Part shown: piece after piece, positions 20,203 to 31,571 of the stretch | Numbering within the stretch: position 1 is the first letter of the stretch | Layout: each line of letters starts with the position of its first letter | Source: Psilocybe azurescens | Taxonomy: Eukaryota; Basidiomycota; Agaricomycetes; Agaricales; Agrocybaceae | Reading direction: 5' to 3' | DNA: 44,919 nucleotides | Assembly (NCBI GenBank): GCA_023853785.1 | Contig: JAJIRX010000097.1 | Location: 1-44,919 of the forward strand | Made by a program: the position numbers and the translations under genes | The notes under the pieces: model-generated | The model's database searches: none | Told to the model about the DNA's origin: nothing | The model's input: the letters and a program-made list of their open reading frames with translations, nothing else

Positions 20203-22530
20203 ATGAAAGTCGCCGTAGTGGGGTCTGGTGTCTCTGGTTTGGGGGCTACTTGGGTAAGTGCATGCTCTAGGGTAGTCAAGATAAATAGAATCTAACAGAG
20301 ACCGTAGCTCTTGAACGAGTATAGTGACCATGAAGTTCACTTATATGAATCGGACTATCGACCCGGCGGGCACGCGAACACTGTGCACTATCTACCGAAA
20401 GGGAAGGTATGGGGCGAGGGAGTCGATGTCGATACGTACGTTGTTCTTGTTGAGACATCGATGCATTTGGAGAACTGACGGCTTGCTCTTTCAGTGGTTT
20501 TGTAAGCCCTTTACTCTCAAGCTACCCTTGTCTCATGTATGCACGCCAGATTGTGTTCAATCCTTCTACATACCCAAACTTTTTACGTTTCCTTCAACTT
20601 TATCCTCCCAGCAAGGAGACGCGACATAATCTTCTGCCATCCTGGATTCATCATAAAGAGAAAGCAGCGGCGAATACAGGAGAAGAGCAAGGCATCCGAA
20701 TTCTCCCCACCGAAATGACTTTCAGCATATCTAGAGACGGCGGTGTCTTTGAATGGGCGGGCAAAAACCTTGCGACTGTATTTTGTCAGGCCCGGCGTTT
20801 GGTCGACCCACAAATGTGGAGAATGATCTATGATGTATTACGCTTCAATGTCTGTTCCCGGAGAATGTTACTCAAGGCGCCAGATTCTCAAAGAAGAGAA
20901 ATCTCAATTGGAGAATATCTGCAAACTGAGGGATATTCAGCGGCGTTTCGGAACAACTATCTTATTGTCCGTTCTCTCATTTCTTGGTCACAAACATTCA
21001 TCGGGGCTAAAAATTCTGTAGCCAATGACTGCGGCAATCTGGAGCACCCTCCAAACAGCTGCTTCCTCGATTTTCCCGCTCGTACCTTGGTATTTTCAGC
21101 CTTGCCTGTACAGCCAATTACCTGCTAACGGCCATGTCAGATTCAATTTCTTTACAATCATCACTTGCTTCAAATCACAGGAAAACCTTCTTGGTTGACA
21201 ATAAAAGGTGGCAGGTTCGTCCTTTTTAGTTGAGCGATCGCGAACTGCTATCATTAATTGTTTCTGCATTGCTCTAGTCATAACTATGTGAATAAGATTT
21301 TGGCAAAGCTTCCGCAAGAACAGTTGCATTTATCCTCTCCAGTCGATTCAGTGAAAAATATCGAATATCAAGATGGTCGCAATCCTCAAGTCGTTCTAAC
21401 AACGAAGTCTGGGCAAGAAACAACATATGATCATGTCATTCTCGCCTGCCATTCAGATACAGTGCTAGAAATACTCCGCAATGGCGGAATAACAGATGAA
21501 GAAGAACGTATTTTGAGCCAATTTGAATGGAATCGTAACGAAGCAATTTTGCACTCCGACGTGAAGGTCTGTACACTCCTCTTCCATTTCTGAGGTTGAC
21601 AGTATCTCATGCCAACATTAGTTAATGCCCAGAAATAAGAAAGCATGGTCATGTTGGAATTACCTGTCATTCACGAAAGCAGTCTCTGCGGACACGCGTT
21701 CTGATGATCGTAATGGCACTTCAGATTCGGACGAAAATCTTTACTTGCAAAAGGAAGCGACTTTGGGAGAGTCTAGGGTGGAAATCAATGAGGTTTCTTT
21801 GTTCGTAAATTTCATTTATTTATCAAGATGTTCTCTCATCGCAGGCTCTTTATAGGACATGTCAGTAACTATGTTAGACAGCTAGCAGATGTTAGCCCTT
21901 GCTGATATTTAGGGAATAGATGGCATGAATGACCTCCAGCATCTTCCAGAGTCGCGTTATGGGCCTATTCTTGTGACCTTGAACCCGCCTTTTGAACCAG
22001 ATGAGGACAAGATTGCGGGTAGATGGAAGTACGACCATCCAGTCTTGGATACAAAGGTGTGGTTCCTCTTCTATTACGCTGACACTACATCTATCTGACA
22101 CGACCACACCGATGTCTAGGCTGTACGAGCCCAAAATGAGATGTACAAGATCCAAAACACCCGGTCGATATCCTATGCGGGTGCCTACCTCAAATACGGC
22201 TTCCACGAGGATGGCTTCACCTCTGGACTATTAGCGGCCTGCTCGATCGATGATGACCAGAAAAGCTTGCCTTCCGCCATGGCGTTCACATCGACGCTGA
22301 GTAGCATGTCAATCCCTATTCGCAGATTGACCGTCCGCCCGCCATTCGACATCCAACACGCTGATCATCATGTCCAATTGAGTCGTCAGGGATCAGGCAA
22401 TACTTTCTATGAACGAGCCGGCTGGGTGTTTGACTGGTTCGAACAATCAGGCATTAGGCAGCTGGTGGGGTTGATTGGAACTATCATGTTGACGATACTT
22501 GGATGGCTACTCGGAATTAGAAACGTTTGA
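20203..22530 (+). CDS. FAD-dependent amine-oxidase-like protein with C-terminal membrane helix
   Basis: Start ATG 20203 opens with the dinucleotide fold AVVGSGVSGLGATW and, after an intron, HEVHLYESDYRPGGHANTV. Next come VDTGF-IVFNPSTYPNFLRF (with a 7-nt microexon), EMTFSISRDGGVFEWAGKNL, MWRMIYDVLRFN, ISIGEYLQTEGYSAAFRNNY, PMTAAIWST, NHHLLQITGKPSWLTIKGGS-HNYVNKIL, YDHVILACHSDTVLEIL, FEWNRNEAILHSDV, AWSCWNYL, RYGPILVTLNPPFEPDEDKI and SYAGAYLKYGFHEDG, all typical of the flavin oxidoreductases that in other organisms often sit beside cyclopropane-fatty-acid synthases. The end (LVGLIGTIMLTILGWLLGI) is a membrane helix, stop 22528-22530. One base seems missing in CCC at 21047-21049, where WST must join PPNSCFLDFPARTLV. 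Substrate unknown; lipid modification is a family-based guess. Confidence 0.85.
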
Positions 22531-22630
22531 GAATCAATCCATCATCCACTCGCAAGGACGATACGATATATCCTTATAAATTCGAATCTTCATATTGAAG
22601 ATATGTACAACAGCCATCCTGATCACAAAT

Positions 22631-25600
22631 TTACGTGCGCCCTGCAGCAGACCACTTCGGGTTATCTGTCACGACATCGACCCCGCCATCGTATACAGCG
22701 TCGAGGGTAAGTTGAAGATTTGGAGAAATGGTGACATTCGATTCCATAGCCCACAATGCCACAGCGACGGTACTGTCAAAAAGTCAGAAGAGTGAGTCTG
22801 GGGAATGCGTCTGAACGTACTTTTCGCCTTGATAGTCCAAGATACCTTCGTGAACAGGGAATTTGGCTTGAGGTCTAAAGCAGAATGTACATTCATCACT
22901 TTGTGGCTATGTCAACGAAAGCGCTTCAAGCTTACCCTAAATTTGCGACACGTTTGCCCATCATCCAGCCGTTGACGAACAAAAATGCCCTGTAAGGCTG
23001 GCCCAGGGGCTCCTCAAACGTAAAGGATAACATGACATCCAAGCCTTTTGGAATATTCAATTTGAAAGTGGAGATGAAAAACCAACGCCGGCAGCATCAT
23101 TAGGAAGTCCCTGAGAGAGGTCGCGCGATGCCCATCCCTTTGTGGAAAATCCTGGAAGGTGCCAACCTTGACGTTCGCCGAAGAGTCCACCTTCATTCAT
23201 GACACCTATGAGAGAGGGTCAAAATCGAACAGTTAGTGTCGTGTAAAGTTGCATACCTCGAACTTTATCAGGGAAGCTGAAAGACAGTAAAAGTTGTAAG
23301 GATCAACTATGATATTGAGCAAAGAGCATAGTTCTGCTCACTTCTTGTATCCACCGATTTTTCCCTGCACCTTCCATTCTCCGAATTTATTTCCATCCAG
23401 GGCGAAGCCGCGAATTCCTCGAGGACCCTTTGAGCTGTCGGTGTTAGCTAGAGAAATTGAAAATGAGTATTGAATGGACATCTGAGTCTCTGGAACAACT
23501 TACATCCTGATGTCTCATTCAAGCCCATGTTGTCCTGGTCGCATTATGGCTCAAAAGCGAAAATGCATTGACTTGGACAGAGACTTTACCTGAACCACTG
23601 TGATAACATTGTCTTTACCAGGCACTAAAGCACCTGCCGGGAAAGTGAATTTATCGTCGGTTTCTTCGAGAATGCGACGGTTGTTGCTCGAGCTTTATAA
23701 ATAAAAGCTCGAATATGAGTATATGCCCCTGGATTCAAGCATTTACTTGCTCACTTTCCGAAAGAAGTACCGAGGAAGACATTATTGGCCCAAACACTTG
23801 CGGCGAAAGCTATAAGACATGCACTTAATACAACGAACGACGTAGTATAAAGAATTATTCACCTTCGCCTCCGTTGATAGATAGATTGACGCTCTTCTCA
23901 TTTCCGGTCGCAATGAAGTGGCCTCGCCAGAGAACCGTGTTCTCGCAGCTAGGAAGATATTCGTGTCAGATCGATTCAACGTCATCAAGAAAAAAGACAG
24001 ACAATCCATAATCGCAACCGTAAAGAATTCGCCCATCTCCATAATAGGGCTTCAAGGGTATATTGGTGGTAGTATGGTTTGCAATCGTCCAGGAATTGTC
24101 GCTGAAAGACTTCTGTACCTCGGGCAAGCTATCTTTGAATTTCCAGTTGGTCAATTTCGGTATGCTGACGCCGCTGAACGATTTGCTGAGTTTTAGTTGA
24201 CCGACAAATCCTCCGGAGAATGTGAGGGACGATGCAGCCGCCACATCTCCGGATACATTTTCACCATTCCATGTTATAGACCTGATACTTTTGGGAGCGA
24301 TAATCGATAACCTGACGTCGGTTTTGAGATCTCCTCGGAGAGCGAGCTTCGAGCCAGTGATTGTGGCCTCGCGGACAAGGTATGGACCACCAACGAGAAT
24401 GGATTCATTAGTGCCGATGCCCCAATAGTTCCGGAGTGGATCATTCTTCGCGCCTGCAATCACAGGAGACCAGAACGTAGCGGCGGTATCTGAGTCCGCG
24501 AACAGAATCAGCTGCGTGTCCGAATCCCAGACGGTGACCAATCCTTCAATTCCGTGCAGGAAACTGACAATGGTAGTGCTTTGCGATAGGCTTGTGCTAT
24601 TGGTGAATTGGACCAGGGATGCTGGGGTTTGGTGCAAGTTATTTGGCTTTCCCGTCAACTGAAGCGCCGCCTCGTGATCCTGTGTCGAATTGCCGTGGAG
24701 GAAAAGGACGTCGCGTCCATCAATCGTACTGGCGTAGAATATTTCGGCCGTTGAGAATGCGAGTTTGGAAGAGGCACCAAATGAGTAGTCAGTCACGATG
24801 ACTTTGGATTCTCGACCCCGAGGGTAATAGCAGGCACGACAACGGGAATTTGTAGAGGTTCTCCGGAGACTGTGGCATTCAGTTTAAATGTGGTCGTTGC
24901 GCTGTAAAATATACAGTCTGTTTAGATATTTTGAACGACTAAAAATGAAATACAGGGTACGGACGTCGACGTGGAATCAGCTTGTCGGGCAATATAGAAG
25001 CTAGCACCAGTGTCGGGGTTTTTCAAAAATGTGATAAACGCTGCGCTATTGGTTGAAGCCTGAAGCCCAGTAGAAGCATCTGCCACCCAATTGGTCTTAT
25101 AGAATTCGCGAGAGCTCCGAAGGAACAAAGCTTGGCGTTTGAGCTCATCGGCTTTTGTTGTTAGCTCTCGTGATTCAGTAAACTAGAGTTCAATTAATGC
25201 TGTTAGTGTATGCTATGATAGGAAGAGAATGAAATCTCACTGTCGCGCCATAGTCATAGGAAGTATAGACGCCATGGAATGGAATAGCGCCCCACGATGT
25301 TCCCCTTGAGAGGTTCAGTCAGCAGAAATATGACATTCTTCATATGATATTCACCCGTATAGCATATAATAACTGATTAATTTCGCATTACTTGCCCAAA
25401 GTTGTCGATTGAAAACAGATTGGAAATCAGGTCCTGTTAAGATCCGGCAGCCCGCGTATCCTGAAGGGAACGACAGCTTGGTCAACGCTAGAATATGAAC
25501 AGCATATTGAGTATGTCATACCTGGTGCAGTTGGGCCCCACGCATCAAAGGACCCCCTTGGAATTCTAACAGAAGTAAGAACATGAGATGCGCAAGTCAT

Positions 25601-26985
25601 TAAATATGACGGCTTGGATTCGCTTGCCTGGGAAATACCATGCTTGAGATGGGTTAACCTGGGCGTGATACGTATGATAATTAGTGGTAACTCCATTCCA
25701 CCTGGTAGGATTCGAGCAGTCAAAGCCTTGAGGGTAGGAATCAAGACTACAGTCTATCTTTAATGGACATGCTTTGCTTCTGAAACAAAGATAGATCTTA
25801 CCCATATAGATCAACAGCACCCTGGAAGACGTCAGAGCACATTAGTCCCTTCGGGTAAGTGGATATATAAAAGGGAACTCACAGTGCCATTAATAAAATT
25901 TCTTCCTTGTCCGGGGTCGTTGTACGTTAAAGGAACTACAATATCAGAGTCATGGTAGACATCTTCAAGCTGGGCGAAATATTCCGCATGCGAGATAGGG
26001 CTCTGCGAATATTCATTATCTGCACAGAAATTAGTTTGTAGGCTAAAAAACTCAGAAAATTAACGAACCAACTTGTATGGCTACAATATTTCGTCAGCGA
26101 GGCCGATATACATACTAAGTCAAGGAGCAACACATACCAATCACAGGACCACCATTGTTGATTTGATTGGGAGCGGTGACTTTGATTATTCCTTTTATAT
26201 AGTCCTGCCAGGCAGCCTGCCAGTCTGTGGCGTTAGTACGAAGTGGACCCGCTACTTCAGAGGTAGCCCAATGGGCTATTCCTCCTGCAGTGGTTTCAGC
26301 GTTGATGTACTGAAGACAGTTAGTCAATGTCGCAATAGAATTTAATTTACTCACAGGACCTGTCGTTCATTTCAGTGCTTGATCTAGACAGCAAAAGGTT
26401 GTATGACCTACCAGGTCGAAGGACAATCCAAATTCCTGCTGCTTTTGCAGCATCATAGAGAGGTTGCAATGCCCGGAACCCTCCAAAATCGACCACGCCA
26501 GGAGCCGGGTTAATCAAGCCCATGTGGGTATAAACACTAAGAGCATTCATTCCAGCTGCTTTCGCCTTTTCAAGAATGTCCGGCCATAGTGAAGGTACGG
26601 GTAGCCTGAACGTATGGAACTCCCTGAACTGGAATGATTTTATTGAGAAATTAATATTGAAAAGAGCAGAAAACATATCGTACTGAAGAAAGACGCGTTG
26701 GCCCTTGAGGATCAGACTGAAGTTATCGAATTGGACATCAGGGGTACGAGCAAAGGCATTCAACTGCTCCGCCGGCGAGTCGGAGGGTATAATATCAGCG
26801 GTAGAAAGACTTGCCGATTTGAGGGAAGGTGAACGTGAAACAAACTGAGGGAGGGTGCCAAGATTGATCGAGTTGACCGGGTATACGTGAGAAGTAGCTA
26901 GAACTAAGGCAACAGATACCAAACAGGTCAGAGCAAAAACCTCCCCGCCTTCGCTTTGCATGGTCGTGTTCGACGGGTGATTCAA
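22631..26985 (-). CDS. Secreted beta-galactosidase, glycoside hydrolase family 35
   Basis: This enzyme releases terminal beta-galactose from galactans and related plant polysaccharides outside the cell. Start ATG 26985 (or 26961) precedes a hydrophobic signal segment (VFALTCLVSVALVLA). The TIM barrel follows: VQFDNFSLILKGQRVFLQ, FRLPVPSLWPDILEKAKAAG, YDAAKAAGIWIVLRPG, NGGPVIAIQVDNEYSQ (acid/base Glu), VPLTYNDPGQGRNFING, CSNPTRWNGVTTNYHTYHAQ and PEFQGGSFDAWGPTAPGYAG (nucleophile Glu), then YDYGATFTESRELT. C-terminal beta domains run to SNVTISPNLQLTLDAVYDGG and a stop at 22633-22631. The gene has many small introns; one is GC-AG (25627-25566) and splits the nucleophile codon. A one-base loss is likely in the G run at 25553-25557 just after it. 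Exons near the C-terminus were not all resolved. Confidence 0.87.
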
Positions 26986-28923
26986 AGCCTGTCATTAGAG
27001 AGGTCCAGGAGTTAAGAGTCGAATAGTTTGTAGCTCGATTTAGTCCTTCTTTCTGAAATACTGGCTTATGTTCATTGCCAGTTGGACTGTACCTCGTTTT
27101 TGTATCAGAACTGAACTTGGGACCCAGTGACGTCCCTGGGGTCGTTGAACCAGTCTCATGACTCGCTGACATTGTGAAGAAGCTGAACATGAAGGTAGCA
27201 AGTGAGCAAAATAGTGATCATGGAGCAAGAAGCTCAACAAAACCGGGCAGAACTCGGTACAATACGGTCCGTTGGTGGAAGTAACAGCGAAGGGCTTGCG
27301 GAGGACGTCACCGTCGATGACACGGAGCTAATAACAAGCCCAATATTTCTAAAAACGGAAGTCGAACGATCCAAATCCCGACCAACTTCAGCCAGTTTCC
27401 CACAGCTTGCCACGACACCTCGATAAGTACTACAGTCGGGAAACTTGAAGAGGAAATGTCCGCGATTACAACTTTGGTTCCAATTTGGCTCTCAATCATC
27501 AAATGCCGCTGTATACAAAGTCTTCCTTTTCCCAAAATTTCCCTCGCGTTCAACCATGTTTCGAAAGGCCGCGCGAGTCCTGCTTGCCCGAACGCATATG
27601 CCTCTCTGGATATCCAGCCACACACCTTCTCAGAAGTCGATAGATGCCTTTGGAAGAAGTCCTCAGATGCTGCATAGAAGTGTCTCCTCACTTCGTTTCC
27701 TGACTGACAATCCGTTCTAGAACTTCGAAATGATGCTTCTTATTGCTTACGGGGGACATGAGTCTGCTGTGTTGCATCTGTCTCTGGAGTTCATGAAAGT
27801 CCTATATACCTGCTCAACAAGTTAAGATTTGTAAAATGCTGCCTTGTACTTTCTTTGTAAGTACATTCCATTATGAGGACAGCGCCCGATGACAAACTAC
27901 GAGTAAAGCTTCGAAATGATACAGTTCCTGAAACCTATAGGCCCAATATGTGAGCACGATGGGGCGTTCAAATTTCACCGAAGTCGGGGCATCATAAATC
28001 AAGATTTAAAGCAGTATTTTGGACTTTTTGCGCTCAACCACACTTGGATATCCAACACTTTGAATTCCTGTGGGTAGCGGATGTGAAGTTTTATAACCGA
28101 GACTTCTGCGACGCTCAGAGGAAACTCAACCAAATGATTGTAATACACACTTCCCACCCATCCTGGTTTAGTTATTTCTCTCAGGCCCTGGTGTTCGAAT
28201 TCTGATATCTATTCCGATATTTTCACAGGCGGCGATACAGGGATCGCGCTCAAGCTATCAAGTTATGGAGGCAAGTCTGTTTCTTGAAAAATGCTCTCAC
28301 AGCTTTCAAGTGCACGAAGATGCATTGAAATTTGACGTATTTACTGACCAAAGTACTTGTCCCATCTTCGTTCTTTCTTTAGAACACGCTTTCAACAGCC
28401 GATAAGGGTATATGAGCACGATCGTGGACCTTCACGGTCTCACGGACGATGCAGTCGCATCACATTGTTTTAAAAGTTTCAACAAAGAACTGTGTTTGCT
28501 AGAATATACTGCCAGGTTAAACTAATGCATGGCAACAAGATCCATTGAGCGCGGAGGAAGGGGAGGGGACGCACATGGTCGACGACTCAAACCCACCGAA
28601 AGTCCCGCACCCATAAGCGGCACATATACAGCGTTCATAGCGACACCAAGATCGCAAAAAATGGATACCAAAATGAGGGTCAAGCTTGAGACCCGAACCT
28701 TCGCGGTCCCAAAAGGTTCAGTGAGCCGTTGAAAACAACTTCGACTTTGTGTGTTTCCCCATCTGATTCGCATTCGATTAGTGTGCTAAAGACCCGATGA
28801 AAATTATATTACAGCGTCCTATAGGTTACTACAGCAGATGTCGCAAGCTGGTCTTTGTCGGGTGATCGTTGTCTAACGTCCGTCTTCGAGGTTTCGAAAT
28901 CGGAATCGGAATAAATAATCGAG
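26986..28923. other. Intergenic region of about 1.9 kb, no gene supported
   Basis: The region is upstream of the beta-galactosidase and downstream of DUF6534 protein A. Open frames at 27202-27426 (+), 27308-27691 (-), 27445-27720 (+) and 28522-28773 (-) overlap each other and show no domain or exon chain. No tRNA or clear repeat was seen. Confidence 0.45.
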
Positions 28924-30936
28924 TTAATATGCCTTTCCCATACTACTTTCGTAGTACTTATGTGGAGGGAATGCCTGGGCTTGTTGTAAAATGAATGGTG
29001 GATCGACCTGAATAGATGTTACAGAAACCAATCAAAAATTTCCGAAATACTCCAGATGCTCACCTTATCCCAATTTTCGAGGTCGCTGGGCCCCATGCTC
29101 GGCATGCGTGTTCCGAGAGCGAACATGTTAGTGTGGTTTGACGTGTCACCTTGCTTGTCTGTTCCGCGGCCTCTGATAGTCCGTCGCGTATTAAGTCTAA
29201 ACAAGCATGCCGCTTTAGCTGACGAGTTATTCGTCAAAAGATCCGACTCACGTGGCCATGAAGGAGATGGCATACACTGGTCATAATCATTAGTCTTTAA
29301 ATAAAGGAAACCAAGATTGACTTACGCTTGCTCAGAATGAAGTATGTAGCCACAAAATAGAGGTTACCTGTGGCCATAGCATTGTACTTTCGAAACGGGC
29401 GTAAATCCTCGCAACACACAGACCGATAAAGTGACGCTGATTTACCAATATCAATGTGGCGACGCTGACAGTGCTGCATAGAAACCGCGTAAGAAACAAG
29501 AATAAATCCAATCGAAGGGTCTCCACAGTACCTGGTTAAAACGCCTGTATTAATGGCGTAGCTACACAGATTGTTTACCAGGCTATCGGAGCTGGTAGAG
29601 TATCATGGATGAGATTCTCGGCGATGAGAGGCGAATTAACAACTCTTACGATTTTAGCCCAGTTCTCAATCGATTCAAGTATAAGCATAGAGCTCCTGCC
29701 GTTATGATGTCTGTAACAACCCCGACCCCTAAAGACACTGTGCCGAGTGTCTAAAAAACGAATGAGTCAACACCACGCGCCAATAACCACATCCTGTGAT
29801 CTGAAATAAACGAACTGACCTGCAGATCGTGAACAGCAAAAACGCTCGGTAATTTGAATCTGTTGTTCAATCAGTATAAGACGATTGGTCCCGAATGATA
29901 TCAGGAACTTATATGAAATACTTACGCTTCAGCAGAGAAAGCTGAAACACAGGAAACATCAGTTAGAACATCTAAGGTATGGTCGAGGCCAGAGAGACGG
30001 CGTACCCAAAGCGAGACCTAAAGAAATAATCACTATTCAATAGCAGCAGGAGTCAGAAATCTGAGCAATCACTGACCTAATTGGCCGAAAGTCAAGAGCA
30101 TCTTATACGAGTGTGAGGCTACGAGATCAAACGAAATTAAAGTATGCAAGACTCACGATCAGCCCCGTTATCCAGATGTTTCGATCGCTGACTATCCCAA
30201 TGATTAGTTCCTCCAAGCTGAAGAGCTATCAAGTCCAGGCTTACATCGCCATACTCGAACACCAAAGTATCTGATAAGGAACGTCAGCTGGCATGAAAGT
30301 AGTTTAAATCAACAACACACTCACGCCTTTACAATGGTGCCAACAACAGCCTAAGCAACTCATAAGATATTTCCCTACATTGTGACACACAAGCTGGAGA
30401 CTCACGCCTACGGTCAGCTGGAGCTGTTTGCAGTGGGCATCATCGTTAGACCATGAGTGCCAATTCTTATCCCATCCCACTCACGATGAAAGACCTGGCA
30501 GGATCCGATTCAAATTGACCCTTCAAACAAACTTATAGTGAACTCACCATTTTGTCGTCGCCCGCGCCAAAACAAGTGGATTGGCATAGTTGGTGACACC
30601 ATAGAAATACACGAGATGGCCAATGAAGAACTGATCCACTGTCTCTAACAAACTGACCATATGTCGGGCGCTTATTGAGCACTTAACAGTCAACACGACA
30701 TAGACGCATTGCTCACAGAATTAATACAACCTGACGTTGACGGCCCGTCAGAGAAAAGACTCAGAAGGTAGAAGTCTTCCTGTACTTACAAGGCATTTAA
30801 ATATCGTTTTATCACCAGGATAACTCCGAAAGTATGAGAACACTTGAGCAGCGAGGATCCCATAGACCCCACACGCGAGGGCAAACCCAACCAAAACGGC
30901 ACCTAAGGTGCTATGGATAGTCAGGGCGGGGGACAT
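28924..30936 (-). CDS. DUF6534 seven-helix membrane protein A
   Basis: A multi-exon membrane protein of a family expanded in agaricomycetes and of unknown function. The first exon reads STLGAVLVGFALACGVYGIL and FSYFRSYPGDKTIFKCL. Exon 2 gives LLETVDQFFIGHLVYFYGVT and NYANPLVLARATTKW, the family's N-terminal signature. The DUF6534 part near the C-terminus has DSLVNNLCSYAINTGVLTR, MATGNLYFVATYFILSK and LNTRRTIRGRGTDKQG. The last exon ends PPFILQQAQAFPPHKYYE, stop 28926-28924. I chose the Met at 30936 (MSPALTIHSTLGA) because family members begin shortly before STLGA; an in-frame ATG at 30963 adds nine residues. Very short exons lie between about 29.6 and 30.5 kb and were not all placed. A tandem relative follows at 31.6-33.6 kb. 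Confidence 0.75.
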
Positions 30937-30963
30937 CTCAGCTGAAGAATAGTTCGAGAACAA

Positions 30964-31571
30964 AAGAGTGGTGGTCGCGGGTTACAAAAACGGGACCAAT
31001 GAAATGACCCGAGTCCCAAGATTATAGAGTTCTGGTTGTCGCTCGGATTCATTAGAAGACACTTGTTCCACAATATGTAACTTAATGGAGGTCAGGGGCA
31101 AAGATCTGGTAGGATGCCGAGTTCCGACCATACGGTCTCATATGGTCAACACAGAATCAGTTACTGTTGGAATGCAAAAGCAAAGCGACCACATGGAAGC
31201 AAAGCAAATTTTGAATCATCAATAAGTTCCCACACTAAGCACCGGTTGACCGCAGTCTAAGTGCGACCAATTTGTGATGACTTTTTGAAACCTCGATCGA
31301 GTTTGATTCTACAAGTTGATTTTGCATTACAGTAACAAACGGATCGTAGCACGACTAGCGACGTATAGTACAAGCCAAAAGACCAGTGGATAGAGAGGTT
31401 GAAGAAGAAACGACCGTGTAAAAGCAATTGAGGGAAACGCTCGCTAATAAATGATACAATAAAAATGGGAAAGACGAAGATGTGGGCGTGACGCCGTGAA
31501 ATCCAGTGATTAGAGTACAAATTTAAAAGACAGTAGGTGTACAGGTGGAAATACAACTTGACGTTTTGAAG
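30964..31571. other. Spacer between the tandem DUF6534 genes
   Basis: This 608-bp spacer holds the promoter of DUF6534 protein A. A 99-codon open frame at 31257-31556 (-) is hydrophobic but matches nothing I know, lies 5' of gene A and is out of context with gene B. Confidence 0.4.

Noticed and set aside
27308..27691. 127-codon minus-strand open frame
   Set aside because: No recognisable domain and competing frames on the plus strand; not enough support for a gene.
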